Shown here in pieces: positions 18,556 through 27,733 of a stretch of 64,000 nucleotides of DNA. Each line of letters begins with the position of its first letter. The first letter of the stretch is position 1. The stretch is from Syntrophaceae bacterium UBA6087 (GTDB taxonomy: Bacteria; Desulfobacterota; Desulfomonilia; UBA1062), in NCBI GenBank assembly GCA_002448235.1, contig DIXF01000001.1, positions 530,594 through 594,593 of the forward strand, read 5' to 3'. The notes under the pieces were generated by a model that saw only the letters and a list, made by a program, of their open reading frames with translations, did no database searches and was not told where the DNA came from. The translations under genes were made by a program, and so were the position numbers.

Positions 18556-19070
18556 TACAGGGTACGGAATATTTCAAAGGCCTCACCAGGCGCGAGAAGA
18601 TCGTGCTTCTGGCTGTGGGGGCGCTGCTCTCGGCAACCCTCCTCATCGGGGGCGTGATTTCTCCCGTGATGAGCTATCGGGCAAAGCTCGAAACCTCCGT
18701 AACCACCAAGGACGACCAGCTGAGAAAGGTGTACGAGCTTTCCGCCGGGATCAGGGCCGTCACTGAGAGTGCGAGAACCAACGGAGCGATGCCTGCAAAC
18801 TTCACCCTTTTCGGGTTTCTCGAAGACCTGGCGGGGAAGATCAGGATCAATGACCGGATCGAGTACATGAAACCGGTGGGAGTCACGGACGGTTCCACCA
18901 GAGAGGCAGTGGAGCTCAAGATACGGGCCGTCTACCAGGAGGATCTCATCAGCCTGCTGTACGATATCGAGCACTGCCCGTACTCGTTAATGATAAAGCG
19001 GATGAGCATCCGCCGCGTTGAAAGGGACAACAATCTCGACGTCGTTCTCGAGGTGGTCCACTATGGCTGA
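18528..19070 (+). CDS. gspM: T2SS protein GspM
   Basis: A 180-residue single-pass protein with cytoplasmic N-terminus MQQKIQQFIVQGTEYFKGLT, a membrane helix at about 25-47 (IVLLAVGALLSATLLIGGVI) preceded by the GspM hallmark LTRREKIVL, and a periplasmic ferredoxin-like domain. It partners GspL. Start and stop overlap both neighbours, which supports a single translationally coupled transcript. Confidence 0.9.
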   Translation: MQQKIQQFIVQGTEYFKGLTRREKIVLLAVGALLSATLLIGGVISPVMSYRAKLETSVTTKDDQLRKVYELSAGIRAVTESARTNGAMPANFTLFGFLEDLAGKIRINDRIEYMKPVGVTDGSTREAVELKIRAVYQEDLISLLYDIEHCPYSLMIKRMSIRRVERDNNLDVVLEVVHYG

Positions 19071-19914
19071 AGTCAAGAGGAGCTCGAACCTTCCGGAGAA
19101 GATCGGGGTAGTCGTTTTCTTTATCGTATGCCTGGTGCTCTTCACGTACCTGCAGTTTCCCTACGACACGTTCCGGGGCCGGCTGGAAAACACGTTAAGC
19201 CAGGCTACAGGAAGGACGGTGACGCTTGGGCGTGTCCACTCCAGGCTGCTCTTCGGTTTCAAGGTCGACGGCATGAGCATAGACAATGTCGCGTGGGCAA
19301 AAGAGCTTATTCTCAAGCCCCATCTCTTCTCGCTGATGACCGGGAGGATCGGGATGGACGCGAAGGCTCTCTTTCCTTCCGGCAGCCTCGCGTGCTCCTT
19401 CGACAAGCCCTACGGGTCGACCAAGAGGCCCGTATATGCGAAAATCAGGCTGGATAACTTCGACTCGTCCCTCATCCAGCCCCTCTTTTCCGCCGGTATC
19501 CAGCCAAAAGGGCTCATAACCGGCTCCATCGAACTGATGGGCCCGAATACCTTCCTCGGTGAAATGAGCGGCAAGTCCAGCATCGTATGGAGCAACGGCT
19601 TCTTCCCCCTGCCCGGATCGCAGCTCCCCCTGGACGGACTCGCGTTCAAAACCATGGAGATGAACTCCCGCATCGAGAGGGGTCTGATCACGCTTGAAAA
19701 AATGGAGCTGAAAGGCAATATGTCCGGGACCATGAGCGGAGCCGTCAGGATGATGGACCCGTTTGCCCGTTCACGGCTGAACCTCACGGGGACGATGAAT
19801 CTCTCGCCGGGATCCGACTCGTCCTCGGGCGCCGGTTTCCAGCAGGGACTGAAGTTCAGTCTCAGGGGCACCCTCGAAAGGCCCAGGTTCCGTCTCTTAA
19901 GCGCTCCGGGCTAA
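19063..19914 (+). CDS. gspN: T2SS protein GspN (deltaproteobacterial type)
   Basis: A 283-residue protein with one N-terminal membrane helix (IGVVVFFIVCLVLFTYL) and an AsmA/GspN-like periplasmic domain, seen in LENTLSQATGRTVTLG and repeated beta segments with GxSGxxxxG patterns. The ATG at 19063, behind GAGGTGG and overlapping the stop of gspM by 8 bases, is chosen over an upstream in-frame GTG/ATG region inside gspM. GspN is an accessory component found in some T2SS operons; its role is not settled. It ends the block. Confidence 0.82.
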   Translation: MAEVKRSSNLPEKIGVVVFFIVCLVLFTYLQFPYDTFRGRLENTLSQATGRTVTLGRVHSRLLFGFKVDGMSIDNVAWAKELILKPHLFSLMTGRIGMDAKALFPSGSLACSFDKPYGSTKRPVYAKIRLDNFDSSLIQPLFSAGIQPKGLITGSIELMGPNTFLGEMSGKSSIVWSNGFFPLPGSQLPLDGLAFKTMEMNSRIERGLITLEKMELKGNMSGTMSGAVRMMDPFARSRLNLTGTMNLSPGSDSSSGAGFQQGLKFSLRGTLERPRFRLLSAPG

Positions 19915-19983
19915 GACAGGCAAAACGATATTAAAGAGATAGCATTCTTTTTCCGAAAAAAAACGAATTGATAAGGTGATCGA

Positions 19984-20661
19984 ATGATGGAACGAAGTAT
20001 CTTTAAAAAGACATTCCCCGAGGCCATCCGCCTTTCGTGGGAAGATGTCGAGGATCTCCTGTGGGAAGTGTATATTTCTATGAGATCTTCCGGGTACAAC
20101 CCGGACGTCGTGATCGGTGTCGCCCGGGGAGGCCTCGCCCCTGCGCGTATCCTCGTTGATTACCTGCAGAGCAAGTACATATGCACCTTCCAGATGGGCC
20201 ATTGGGCGGAGGGAAAAGATCTGACCGAAAAGCCCACCCTTGTGTTCCCTTTGCCCGAGGTGGATCTCTCGGACAAAAAGATCCTCCTTGTGGATGACGT
20301 CAGCGACGAGGGCGGGACCATGGAAGAGGCGGTACACTACCTCTCCGAACGTGTCGGCGATGTCAAGACAGCCGTGCTGATCAGCAAGGCCGATTCGAAG
20401 GTCCGGACGGATTTCTGCGCCAGGACCATGAGCGATTGGCGATGGGTGATATTCCCATGGTCAAAACACGAAGACCTCCTTTCCTTTACGGAGAAAGTGC
20501 TCCAGCTCACCGGGGGAGTAGCCATCGAGGATATTGTCAGGATCCTCGAAGAATCCCTGTCGGTCGAGATCATGACCCGCGAGATCGAGAAGGTGCTCTT
20601 CGGTATGAGACAGGCAGGAGAGGTAGTCGAGGATAAAGACAGGATATGGAGCTTGATCTAG
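19984..20661 (+). CDS. Purine-type phosphoribosyltransferase
   Basis: A 225-residue type I phosphoribosyltransferase. The PRPP loop is ILLVDDVSDEGGTM (residues ~100-113), and VVIGVARGGLAPARILVDYL is the family's N-terminal pyrophosphate-binding block. It resembles xanthine/hypoxanthine phosphoribosyltransferases that salvage bases using PRPP. A C-terminal extension of about 60 residues is helical. The ATG at 19984 gives MERS; another ATG sits one codon earlier in the same block. It overlaps the next gene by 16 bp, so it is cotranscribed with the diguanylate cyclase and HAD gene. The exact base specificity is not visible. Confidence 0.85.
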   Translation: MMERSIFKKTFPEAIRLSWEDVEDLLWEVYISMRSSGYNPDVVIGVARGGLAPARILVDYLQSKYICTFQMGHWAEGKDLTEKPTLVFPLPEVDLSDKKILLVDDVSDEGGTMEEAVHYLSERVGDVKTAVLISKADSKVRTDFCARTMSDWRWVIFPWSKHEDLLSFTEKVLQLTGGVAIEDIVRILEESLSVEIMTREIEKVLFGMRQAGEVVEDKDRIWSLI

Positions 20662-22343
20662 AGAGACTTGAGGTTATCCTCTCTCCCTACGTTATTACCA
20701 GGCAGCACAAGGATATTGTGTACGTGAGCCACGCGCTTACGGCAAAGACCGGGTTTCTCAAAGAAGAGCTTCAGCGTTTCGTCGATGAAAACATGCCGGC
20801 GTTCCACTCGCCGGACAACTGCCGACAGGCGGTAACCCTGCCTTCAAAGGACAACAAGGATTTCAGCTGCAGCTTTACGAACACGAGGCTCGACAACGCC
20901 GAGATCCTGGCCTTCTCCGAGAATTATCCGTCTGATGCGGCTCCCGACAGCACATCGATCTCCGAGATCCTCGCGCACATGTCCGCGTATGCCAGGGGCG
21001 GCTGCCTTGTCGTCGAAAAGGGCTGTATCGTCCATGCGAACGACGCACTCCTGGGCCTTACGGGATATTCTCTTAAGGAGGTGCTCGGAAGGCAGTTTAT
21101 CGGCATCGTCTCCCAGCAGAGCAGGGAAGGATTCGTCAGGGCATGCGACCATGCCCTGAAAGGTCCTGACAAGACCGTGCCCCCAATGGATGTATCCCTT
21201 TCCTCGAGTTCCGGAAAGCTGGTTTTCGTTTCCGTGATAGGCGGGTTCGTCAACCGCGGAGGAAGAGATTATCTCTGGCTGATCATGAACGATATCACCG
21301 AAACCGTTGCCTTAAGGAAAAAGATCAGGGAAGAAGAGCAGAAATTCTCCGATCTCTATGACCTTTCCCCCATAGGACTGCTCTACGTGAACCCGAGGGG
21401 AATCATCCTCAGCTGCAACGAGTTCGTAAGCTCGCTCATGGGCTACGCCAAAGACGAGATCTTCGGTCAGCACTTCAGCAAATTCGTGGTGCCCCGCGAG
21501 GAGGAGCGTCTGAAAGACGAGTTTCTGAAGCTCTTCCGTGAAGGCAGTGAAATCCACCGGAGGGAATGCCTTTTGCGGACAAAAGACGGCGACGACGTCA
21601 CCATTGAATATGACGTCAAGGTCATTTCCCGGAAGCACCGGAACCTCCAGGCGCTGATGGTCTTCTCCGACGTTACCGACAAGAAGGAGCTCGAGATGGA
21701 GCTTCTGGAGAAGAACGCGGAGATGGAGAAGACCTTGTGGGAGATGGCCGAGGTCAAGGATGCCCTGGAGGCCAGGGCAGGGGAGCTGAACCGGGCCACC
21801 GAGGAGCTCAAAGTCCTCAACGAGAAGCTCAATCAGCTTTCCATCACCGACGGCCTGACGGAAATCTACAATCACCGGCATTTCCAGGACCGCCTCTCCG
21901 AAGAGGTGGAGCGCGCCCAGCGCGCCAAAGGCGGGGTCGTATCGCTGCTCATCCTGGATATCGATGATTTCAAGCATTTCAATGACACCTACGGCCATCA
22001 GTGCGGGGACATGGTCCTGAAACAGCTGGCAGGGATATTACGGAACAGCGTCCGCACGATCGACATCATTGCTCGCTACGGCGGCGAAGAGTTTGCCGTG
22101 ATCCTTCCCGGCACGGCCGTCGAAGAATCCGCGACAGTAGCCGAGAGGATATGCGAAACCATACGGTCGACCCCTTTTTCCTTTGGCGACGGCACGTCTG
22201 TCAAGGTGACGGTCAGTATCGGTGTAGGGTGTCTCGCCCATGGACAGGGGGAGAAATCCGAGCTTATCAGAAAGGCCGATAATGCCCTCTATGCAGCAAA
22301 AGCCAAGTGGAAGGACAGGGTCGAGGTATGGGAAGAGGATTGA
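20646..22343 (+). CDS. PAS-PAS-GGDEF diguanylate cyclase
   Basis: A 565-residue cytosolic signalling protein. Two PAS domains lie at about 110-220 and 232-350 (DLSPIGLLYVNPRGIILSCN is typical), followed by a coiled coil (~350-395) and a GGDEF domain (~400-560). The active site is GGEEF and the product-inhibition I-site RTID lies 5 residues before it, so c-di-GMP synthesis with feedback is predicted. LSITDGLTEIYNHRHFQDRL is the standard domain start. The start overlaps the phosphoribosyltransferase and the end overlaps the HAD gene. No transmembrane segment is seen, so the signal is internal. Confidence 0.93.
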   Translation: MELDLERLEVILSPYVITRQHKDIVYVSHALTAKTGFLKEELQRFVDENMPAFHSPDNCRQAVTLPSKDNKDFSCSFTNTRLDNAEILAFSENYPSDAAPDSTSISEILAHMSAYARGGCLVVEKGCIVHANDALLGLTGYSLKEVLGRQFIGIVSQQSREGFVRACDHALKGPDKTVPPMDVSLSSSSGKLVFVSVIGGFVNRGGRDYLWLIMNDITETVALRKKIREEEQKFSDLYDLSPIGLLYVNPRGIILSCNEFVSSLMGYAKDEIFGQHFSKFVVPREEERLKDEFLKLFREGSEIHRRECLLRTKDGDDVTIEYDVKVISRKHRNLQALMVFSDVTDKKELEMELLEKNAEMEKTLWEMAEVKDALEARAGELNRATEELKVLNEKLNQLSITDGLTEIYNHRHFQDRLSEEVERAQRAKGGVVSLLILDIDDFKHFNDTYGHQCGDMVLKQLAGILRNSVRTIDIIARYGGEEFAVILPGTAVEESATVAERICETIRSTPFSFGDGTSVKVTVSIGVGCLAHGQGEKSELIRKADNALYAAKAKWKDRVEVWEED

Positions 22344-22972
22344 GCATATCCTTTGATCTCGACGGCACTCTCACCAGCAACCGTTTTGTAGACAGCGTCT
22401 GGCTCTATGGCCTGCCCGGCCTGGTTGCAGAGAGGCAAAAGATCGATTTCCCCGCTGCACAGACCATGTGCATCCAGGCATATTCCGGAGTCGGCGACGG
22501 GTCGCTCCTCTGGTATCGGCTCCCGTACTGGCTGGAATATTTCGATCTGAGAGACATGGACTCCAAGCGCCTCGTCAGCCGGTATGCGTCTCATATCGAG
22601 CTGTATGACGACGTGATCCCGGTCCTGAAAGGATTGAAAGATGAGGGATTCGATCTCATCCTGTTCTCGAACGCCGCACGGGACTTCCTCGATTTGGAGG
22701 TTTCCGAAAGCGGACTGGAGCCATTCTTCAGCCGGATCATCTCGGTGAGCGACGACTGGGGCATGGTCAAGGCCGAAGCGGCCGCATACGCAAAGCTCCG
22801 CAACACCGTTTCCGGAAATATCGTGCATATCGGCGACCACAAGCGCTTCGACTACGAGGTCCCCATGAGCGCAGGCATCACGGCCTACCACATCTGCCGT
22901 GACAAACAGCCCGCAGCCAACGGCTGCCTGCACACCCTCCACCAGTTCGCCGAAATAGTGCGCCTCCTTTAA
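22328..22972 (+). CDS. HAD-family hydrolase
   Basis: A 214-residue HAD-superfamily phosphatase. Motif I is FDLDGTLT (D10 nucleophile, D12), motif II is LFSNA, and motif IV is VHIGDHKRFDYEVPMSAG. A helical cap lies between motifs I and II. The ATG at 22328 has GGTCGAGG just upstream and is inside the end of the diguanylate cyclase gene, so the two are coupled. The substrate cannot be told; nucleotide or sugar phosphates are typical for the family. Confidence 0.88.
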   Translation: MGRGLSISFDLDGTLTSNRFVDSVWLYGLPGLVAERQKIDFPAAQTMCIQAYSGVGDGSLLWYRLPYWLEYFDLRDMDSKRLVSRYASHIELYDDVIPVLKGLKDEGFDLILFSNAARDFLDLEVSESGLEPFFSRIISVSDDWGMVKAEAAAYAKLRNTVSGNIVHIGDHKRFDYEVPMSAGITAYHICRDKQPAANGCLHTLHQFAEIVRLL

Positions 22973-23106
22973 TCCTTTCTATATTACATCCTGAACAAAA
23001 GACTTCTGCACTCCGGGTTGCGTGAATAACACTTTAATAGCGGCGAGTGTACGGCCTAAGTAATATTTATGAATTGATCCTGGAATTACATGGAAGAAGG
23101 GGTGCG
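22973..23106. other. Non-coding stretch before inverted repeat
   Basis: This opens the only gene-free gap over 300 bp (22973-23754). I see no convincing gene, RNA or site in this first 134-bp portion. The rest of the gap holds the inverted repeat, the palindrome and the -24/-12 promoter listed separately; 23487-23703 also shows no recognisable element. Confidence 0.6.
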
Positions 23107-23310
23107 GGCGTTGGCCGGCGAAGGGGGTCTTCCGGTCACTGAACAGCCCTTTTTGAAACATCTCAGGTTCGTCTTCGGGCGATCCCGTAAACTCGCTCCG
23201 CTTGCGCTGCGCTCAGACAGTACGGGATCAAGCGCCCTTCGCCTTCACCTGGATGTATTCGCAAAAAGGGCTGTAAGGTGACCTCCAGACCCCCTTCCCC
23301 ATCCAACGCC
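23107..23310. repeat. 204-bp imperfect inverted repeat
   Basis: The arms begin with GGCGTTGG (23107) and end with CCAACGCC (23310). Inside they pair again at GAAGGGGGTCT/AGACCCCCTTC, ACAGCCCTTTTTG/CAAAAAGGGCTGT and ATCCCGTA/TACGGGAT, around a 31-base loop rich in GCTCCGC/GCGCTGCGC steps. A cruciform or long RNA hairpin is possible. The layout resembles non-autonomous intergenic palindromic elements seen in deltaproteobacterial genomes, but it carries no gene. Small frames crossing it are not credible. Confidence 0.75.
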
Positions 23311-23450
23311 TGAGCGAACAGGCACAGCCGGTGCTGCACCTTTCTTCCCGTTTATCTCTGGTGCCTGCGGTGAAGGGTTGCATCCCTTTGACGTGATTTT
23401 GAGCTCCCAACTAAAAAGCAAACGAAGGAGCCGGCAACGGATGTGCTGAA

Positions 23451-23486
23451 GGGGAGGCAGGGGGCCTTAAGGCCCCCTGCCTCCCC
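23451..23486. repeat. Perfect 36-bp palindrome
   Basis: GGGGAGGCAGGGGGCC, TTAA and GGCCCCCTGCCTCCCC form an uninterrupted palindrome (18-bp arms when the TTAA is included). It would give a very stable hairpin. It may terminate transcription, but T-runs are weak on both sides. It lies between the inverted repeat and the fliK promoter, so it may also insulate the flagellar operon. Confidence 0.85.
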
Positions 23487-23703
23487 TTCTCCTCGGAGCT
23501 TGATATCACCGGGTTCTTCTTCCTCCAGGCCATGCCTTTTAAGCTGCTCACCCGGAGTGTCCGTGAGCGCGCTTCACTATGCAATGTCTCCACCGATTCA
23601 GGCAAACATACAGGGAAAGATTTTCTCAGTGCCCTGCACTTTTTTCCATGCCGCCGATCCATGCCGGCCGTCACAGGTGGGGCAGATCCTTGATAATGTG
23701 TCC

Positions 23704-23720
23704 TTGGCACCCCTGTTGCT
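23704..23720 (+). promoter_or_regulatory. Sigma-54 promoter of fliK operon
   Basis: TTGGCACCCCTGTTGCT fits the sigma-54 -24/-12 consensus TGGCAC-N5-TTGC exactly, 35 bp ahead of the fliK ATG. Many deltaproteobacteria and other flagellates use RpoN with a FlrC/FlgR-type activator for middle flagellar genes, so this placement is expected. Activator sites upstream are not obvious. Confidence 0.85.
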
Positions 23721-23754
23721 CAATAGGAAACACACTCGATAGGAGGTAGTAAAT

Positions 23755-25359
23755 ATGCAGTTGCCATTTACGCAGTTGCTGGGTCTTGCATCAGGGGCCG
23801 TGGATCTTGTTCAGAAAGCTTTTACGCACGGCAGCCGGAAAGGCGGCGATTTTGATGCAGAGCTTACCTCGGCCCTGCAAGGCAAATCAGGGCATACCAA
23901 TTCCCTTACCGAGATCCTTGCCAAGAAAGGCTTGCTGGACGATGAGGCGCTTCAGGGTCTTCTCGGGACAGCGGAAGGCCTCTTTCTTTTTCAGTTCATG
24001 TCGGCATTGAAGCAGATGGGACTGCAGACGTCGGACATCCAGCTCATGCTCGGCGGAAACGGAGCCCAGATCTCGGATGATGCATTGAAAGGCTTCCTTT
24101 CGCAAGCAGGAATCGGACAGGCCGAGCTCGATGCCGTCATGGCGGATCCCAAGGCCGTGGCAGACATCAAGGCTCAACTGTCGGATTCGATCAAGGCGCT
24201 CTTTGACGCTTCCGCTCAGAAAAACGGTATCGATCCCGATACACTGCGTAATCTCACCTCAACGGACTCGAATACCATCGACGAGGTTATCCAGGCTGTA
24301 GAAAACGAGAATCGGCATGCACTCTCTGCAGAATCCGCTGCTGCAGCTCAGGCAAAGAAGCAGGGCGAGCAGGAAATGCATCTCACCCTTGGCCTTATTC
24401 AGCGGAACGTCTCTCATACAACGAATGAGATAAGGGCAATAGCTGCTGCGATTCTGAAGGATGTAGTCCGCGCCGGTACTGCCTCCGATAAGGCCGCTGA
24501 GACTGCCGCAACGGAAGGCGGAGACCCGGAAATATCGTTAAAGGCCGATGCGGCGATGAGTATGGCGGAAAAGACCCTCGGCATCTCCAAAGACGTTCTG
24601 AAGGACCTCTTCTTCGCAACAGACCCGGTGCTCCGGCAGCAGGCAGTCGAACAGGTGACCACACAGGTAAATGCTTACCTCAGGTCGCAGCAAGGGAAAC
24701 CCCTGAGCCCGGAGGCCGCCAATATGCTGGCCTTCCTCAAAGCCGGCATGAGCGAGCAGGAATTCTCGGGCATCGACCAGTCTCTGAAGCTGTGGCAGCC
24801 TGAGCAGGTCATGGCCGATTCCGGTTTCAAGGTAAACAAAGAAATGTATACGGCGCTGTCGAAGAATCTGACGGGCAATGATGCCCCTGCGGTCTTCGAA
24901 AACCATATGAAGCAGGTCATCGACCAGCTGAAACAGACGCTGCCGTCACAAATGAAGAACGGTGAAGGCCAGATCACCCTGCGGCTCAATCCTCCCATGC
25001 TCGGGAAGGTCGATGTGAGCATGACCATGCAGGACGGCCAGATCCAGGCATTGTTCAAGACGGATCAGGCCGTGACCCGAGACATCCTGGTGCAGAATAT
25101 GAATGTCCTGAAGGAAGCCCTGGCGGAACAGGGCATCAAGGCGACCAGTTTCTCGGTCACCATGAACTTTGACGGCCGTTCGCCCCGTGATGGGTATGCG
25201 TATGCATTTGAAGGGCACGACAGGCAGAATCAGGGATCGGGACAAGGCGGCCGTCATTCCGATAATTCCGGCCGCACATACCGGGAGAATGACGGGACCG
25301 TATATGCACAGGCGAATTATTCGGGGCTCCTGGAGACAGGACTCGATTTTTTTGCCTGA
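23755..25359 (+). CDS. fliK: Flagellar hook-length control protein FliK
   Basis: A 534-residue protein. The conserved C-terminal Flg_hook domain lies at about 405-480: GEGQITLRLNPPMLGKVDV and then LKEALAEQGIKATSFSV. The long N-terminal part is variable, rich in Ala, Gln and Lys, as usual for the molecular ruler segment. FliK measures hook length and switches the export gate to filament substrates. The ATG has GGAGG 9 bases upstream and a sigma-54 promoter ahead. It starts the fliK-flgD-flgE operon. Confidence 0.9.
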   Translation: MQLPFTQLLGLASGAVDLVQKAFTHGSRKGGDFDAELTSALQGKSGHTNSLTEILAKKGLLDDEALQGLLGTAEGLFLFQFMSALKQMGLQTSDIQLMLGGNGAQISDDALKGFLSQAGIGQAELDAVMADPKAVADIKAQLSDSIKALFDASAQKNGIDPDTLRNLTSTDSNTIDEVIQAVENENRHALSAESAAAAQAKKQGEQEMHLTLGLIQRNVSHTTNEIRAIAAAILKDVVRAGTASDKAAETAATEGGDPEISLKADAAMSMAEKTLGISKDVLKDLFFATDPVLRQQAVEQVTTQVNAYLRSQQGKPLSPEAANMLAFLKAGMSEQEFSGIDQSLKLWQPEQVMADSGFKVNKEMYTALSKNLTGNDAPAVFENHMKQVIDQLKQTLPSQMKNGEGQITLRLNPPMLGKVDVSMTMQDGQIQALFKTDQAVTRDILVQNMNVLKEALAEQGIKATSFSVTMNFDGRSPRDGYAYAFEGHDRQNQGSGQGGRHSDNSGRTYRENDGTVYAQANYSGLLETGLDFFA

Positions 25360-25379
25360 TGCCATAAGGAGGAAGAGAC

Positions 25380-26048
25380 ATGTCGACAGTAGGTTTGGAT
25401 GCCATCCTGGCGAGCCAGAAAAGAAACGAAACCGCGGCAGATCCGGTTTCGAAGAATACCATGGGCAAAGAAGCGTTTTTCAACCTGCTCGTGAAGCAGC
25501 TCCAGTACCAGGACCCTCTCAATCCGGTGGAGAACACCGAGTTCACCGCCCAGCTCGCCCAGTTCACCTCTCTGGAGACGCTGGACAACATCGACAAGAG
25601 CCTGCAGGGTTTCATCTCCCTGCAATCCTCCGTAAACAACGTCCAGGCCGTGTCGTTCATCGGCAAGAAAGTGAACGCTCAGGGGAATATCCTGCAGTAC
25701 AAAGGCGGCGATGCAACGATCAATTACAAGCTCGATGAAAAGGCAGCAGACGTGAGGCTGCAGATCTATACAGATGACGGTTCGCTCGTACGCACGATCG
25801 ATCTGCAGAATGTCCCGGAAGGCGATGCCCAGCATGTCTGGAACGGCCTCGATGACAACGGCCAGGCCGTTACCGGCGGCAAGTACCGCTTCACCATACA
25901 GGCGCTCGATTATGAAGGAAACCAAGTGGGAACGTCCTCGTACGTAATGGGTGAGGTTACCGGGGTGCGATATGACAACGGCACGACCTACCTCATCATC
26001 GGAGATAAGGAAGTAACGATTTCAAACGTCGAAAAGATAGAGGGATAA
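25380..26048 (+). CDS. flgD: Hook-capping protein FlgD
   Basis: A 222-residue FlgD. The N-terminal export region and cap motif FFNLLVKQLQYQDPLNPVEN followed by FTAQLAQFTSLETL are unmistakable; the C-terminus has the Fn3/Tudor-like fold (HVWNGLDDNGQAVTGGKYRF). It caps the growing hook and is needed for FlgE assembly in the periplasm and outside. An AGGAGG ribosome site precedes it. It follows fliK by 20 bp. Confidence 0.96.
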   Translation: MSTVGLDAILASQKRNETAADPVSKNTMGKEAFFNLLVKQLQYQDPLNPVENTEFTAQLAQFTSLETLDNIDKSLQGFISLQSSVNNVQAVSFIGKKVNAQGNILQYKGGDATINYKLDEKAADVRLQIYTDDGSLVRTIDLQNVPEGDAQHVWNGLDDNGQAVTGGKYRFTIQALDYEGNQVGTSSYVMGEVTGVRYDNGTTYLIIGDKEVTISNVEKIEG

Positions 26049-26061
26049 GAAGGAGGCACAT

Positions 26062-27582
26062 ATGGGTATTTCCAGTTCACTGTTTTCAGGCATCAGCGGT
26101 CTTTCTACTCACGGCAACGCGATGAGCGTCATCGGCGACAACATCGCAAATGTGAGCACCATCGGGTTCAAGTCTTCCCGGACAACCTTCGAGGACGTGC
26201 TCTCGCAGTCTGTATCCACTGCCTCAGGCACATCCCAGATCGGTCGCGGCGCAACGCTCTCCGATGTGGACACCCTGTTCCAGCAGGGATCGTTCGAATC
26301 CACATCCAACGCGACCGACCTCGCCATCGGCGGCAACGGATTTTTCATAGTTTCTTCCCAGAGCAGCGAGACCGACTACTACACGCGGGCAGGCCAGTTC
26401 CGGTTCGATGACGACGGGTATTTCACGAACCCTTCGGGCCTTGTAGCCCAGGGCTGGGCACTGGATCAGGACGGAAACGATACCGGGACCCTGACCGACA
26501 TCAGGCTGAGCGCCTTTACCTCGCCTCCCCAGCAGACGGCGACCCTCCAGGCCATCACGAACTTGGACTCCACGGAAACCTCACGTTCCGTGAGCCTTTT
26601 CTCCGATGGCTGGGACGCAACCCAGGCCGAGCCCATCGGCGATACGGCCTATGGATACCAGACCGCCATCCGCGTCTATGATTCCCTGGGAAATTCCCTC
26701 GATCTTACCGTCTTCTACGACAAGGTCAGCAATGAGGCCGGAAGCGAATACGCTCCGGGGGTTACGGACTTCAACAACACCTGGGAATACATCGTTACCT
26801 GCAGCCCGATCGACGATCAACGTACCGGCGTTACAGCGGCCGATGCTGCACAGGGCGTCCTCATGAGAGGGACCATGACGTACGATTCGGCGACAGGCGC
26901 CCTTGAAGACATGTCTGCTTATGTATACGATGGCGCGGGAGGCATCGATGACGACGCGAACTGGATCCCCGCAACCTTTTCCACAGACGGATACCCCCAG
27001 TTCGACGCCTCGTTCGTGCCCGGGGTTACCCAGACCATCCAGTTGCAGACCGGCGTCAGGAGCACCAGTGCATCGTGGGAGGCAGGCGGTGCCGCGAACG
27101 TAGGGGCCATTGCGGCAGGCAACCTCGCATCGTTCGCCACTACGGCAGAGCCACAGGCTCTCGCCTCGACCCAGTATGCATCGTCCTCGACAACAGTCTA
27201 CCAGACCCAGGACGGCTACGGAACGGGCTTCCTGGAGAACGTCTCCGTCGATACGGACGGCATCATGGTGGGCAACTACAGCAACGGCCAGATCCTGTAC
27301 CTCTACCGGGTCGGCCTTGCCAAGTTCAACAACGAACAGGCCCTGAACAAGGTAGGCGGCAACCTCTGGTCCGCGACCCGCGCCTCGGGCGACGCCATCA
27401 CGGGGCATCCGGGCGAGAACGGGCTGGGCAGCATCGCACCGAACTCACTGGAGCAGTCCAATGTGGACATCGCCTCCGAGTTCGTCAAGATGATCACCAC
27501 CCAGCGCGGGTTCCAGGCGAACTCGAGGATCATCACCACTACGGACGATATGCTTCAGGAACTGATCAACCTGAAACGGTAA
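26062..27582 (+). CDS. flgE: Flagellar hook protein FlgE
   Basis: A 506-residue hook subunit. The N-terminal Flg_bb_rod region (SSLFSGISGLSTHGNAMSVI, GDNIANVSTIGFKSSR) and the C-terminal helix (NVDIASEFVKMITTQRGFQA) are the conserved polymerisation segments. The middle is a variable hook domain, rich in Thr, Ser and Asp. AGGAGG precedes the ATG. A strong hairpin follows the stop, ending the operon before motA. Confidence 0.96.
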   Translation: MGISSSLFSGISGLSTHGNAMSVIGDNIANVSTIGFKSSRTTFEDVLSQSVSTASGTSQIGRGATLSDVDTLFQQGSFESTSNATDLAIGGNGFFIVSSQSSETDYYTRAGQFRFDDDGYFTNPSGLVAQGWALDQDGNDTGTLTDIRLSAFTSPPQQTATLQAITNLDSTETSRSVSLFSDGWDATQAEPIGDTAYGYQTAIRVYDSLGNSLDLTVFYDKVSNEAGSEYAPGVTDFNNTWEYIVTCSPIDDQRTGVTAADAAQGVLMRGTMTYDSATGALEDMSAYVYDGAGGIDDDANWIPATFSTDGYPQFDASFVPGVTQTIQLQTGVRSTSASWEAGGAANVGAIAAGNLASFATTAEPQALASTQYASSSTTVYQTQDGYGTGFLENVSVDTDGIMVGNYSNGQILYLYRVGLAKFNNEQALNKVGGNLWSATRASGDAITGHPGENGLGSIAPNSLEQSNVDIASEFVKMITTQRGFQANSRIITTTDDMLQELINLKR

Positions 27583-27600
27583 CAAACCTTAATGCCCTCT

Positions 27601-27635
27601 GATGCACCTGGGTGCCCTCTGGCATCCAGGTGCAT
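27601..27635 (+). terminator. Hairpin after flgE
   Basis: GATGCACCTGGGTGCC, CTCT and GGCATCCAGGTGCAT form a 15-bp stem (one G-T pair) 18 bp after the flgE stop. No clear U-tract follows, but the position just before a new promoter fits the end of the fliK-flgD-flgE transcript. Confidence 0.7.
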
Positions 27636-27733
27636 ATAAGTGTCAATTTTATGACCTCCCTTTTTGCCGGCCTGTACACCATGCAACTTCATAAGCTATT
27701 GATATAACGATATTAATTAACTTTCGATCCGAA

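Noticed and set aside
23443..23742. Frames of ~99 codons on both strands over the palindrome
   Set aside because: They encode the same peptide from both strands because the DNA is palindromic; not genes.
22973..23754. c-di-GMP or other riboswitch in the gap upstream of fliK
   Set aside because: The conserved GEMM core blocks are not present; structure there is a simple inverted repeat and palindrome.
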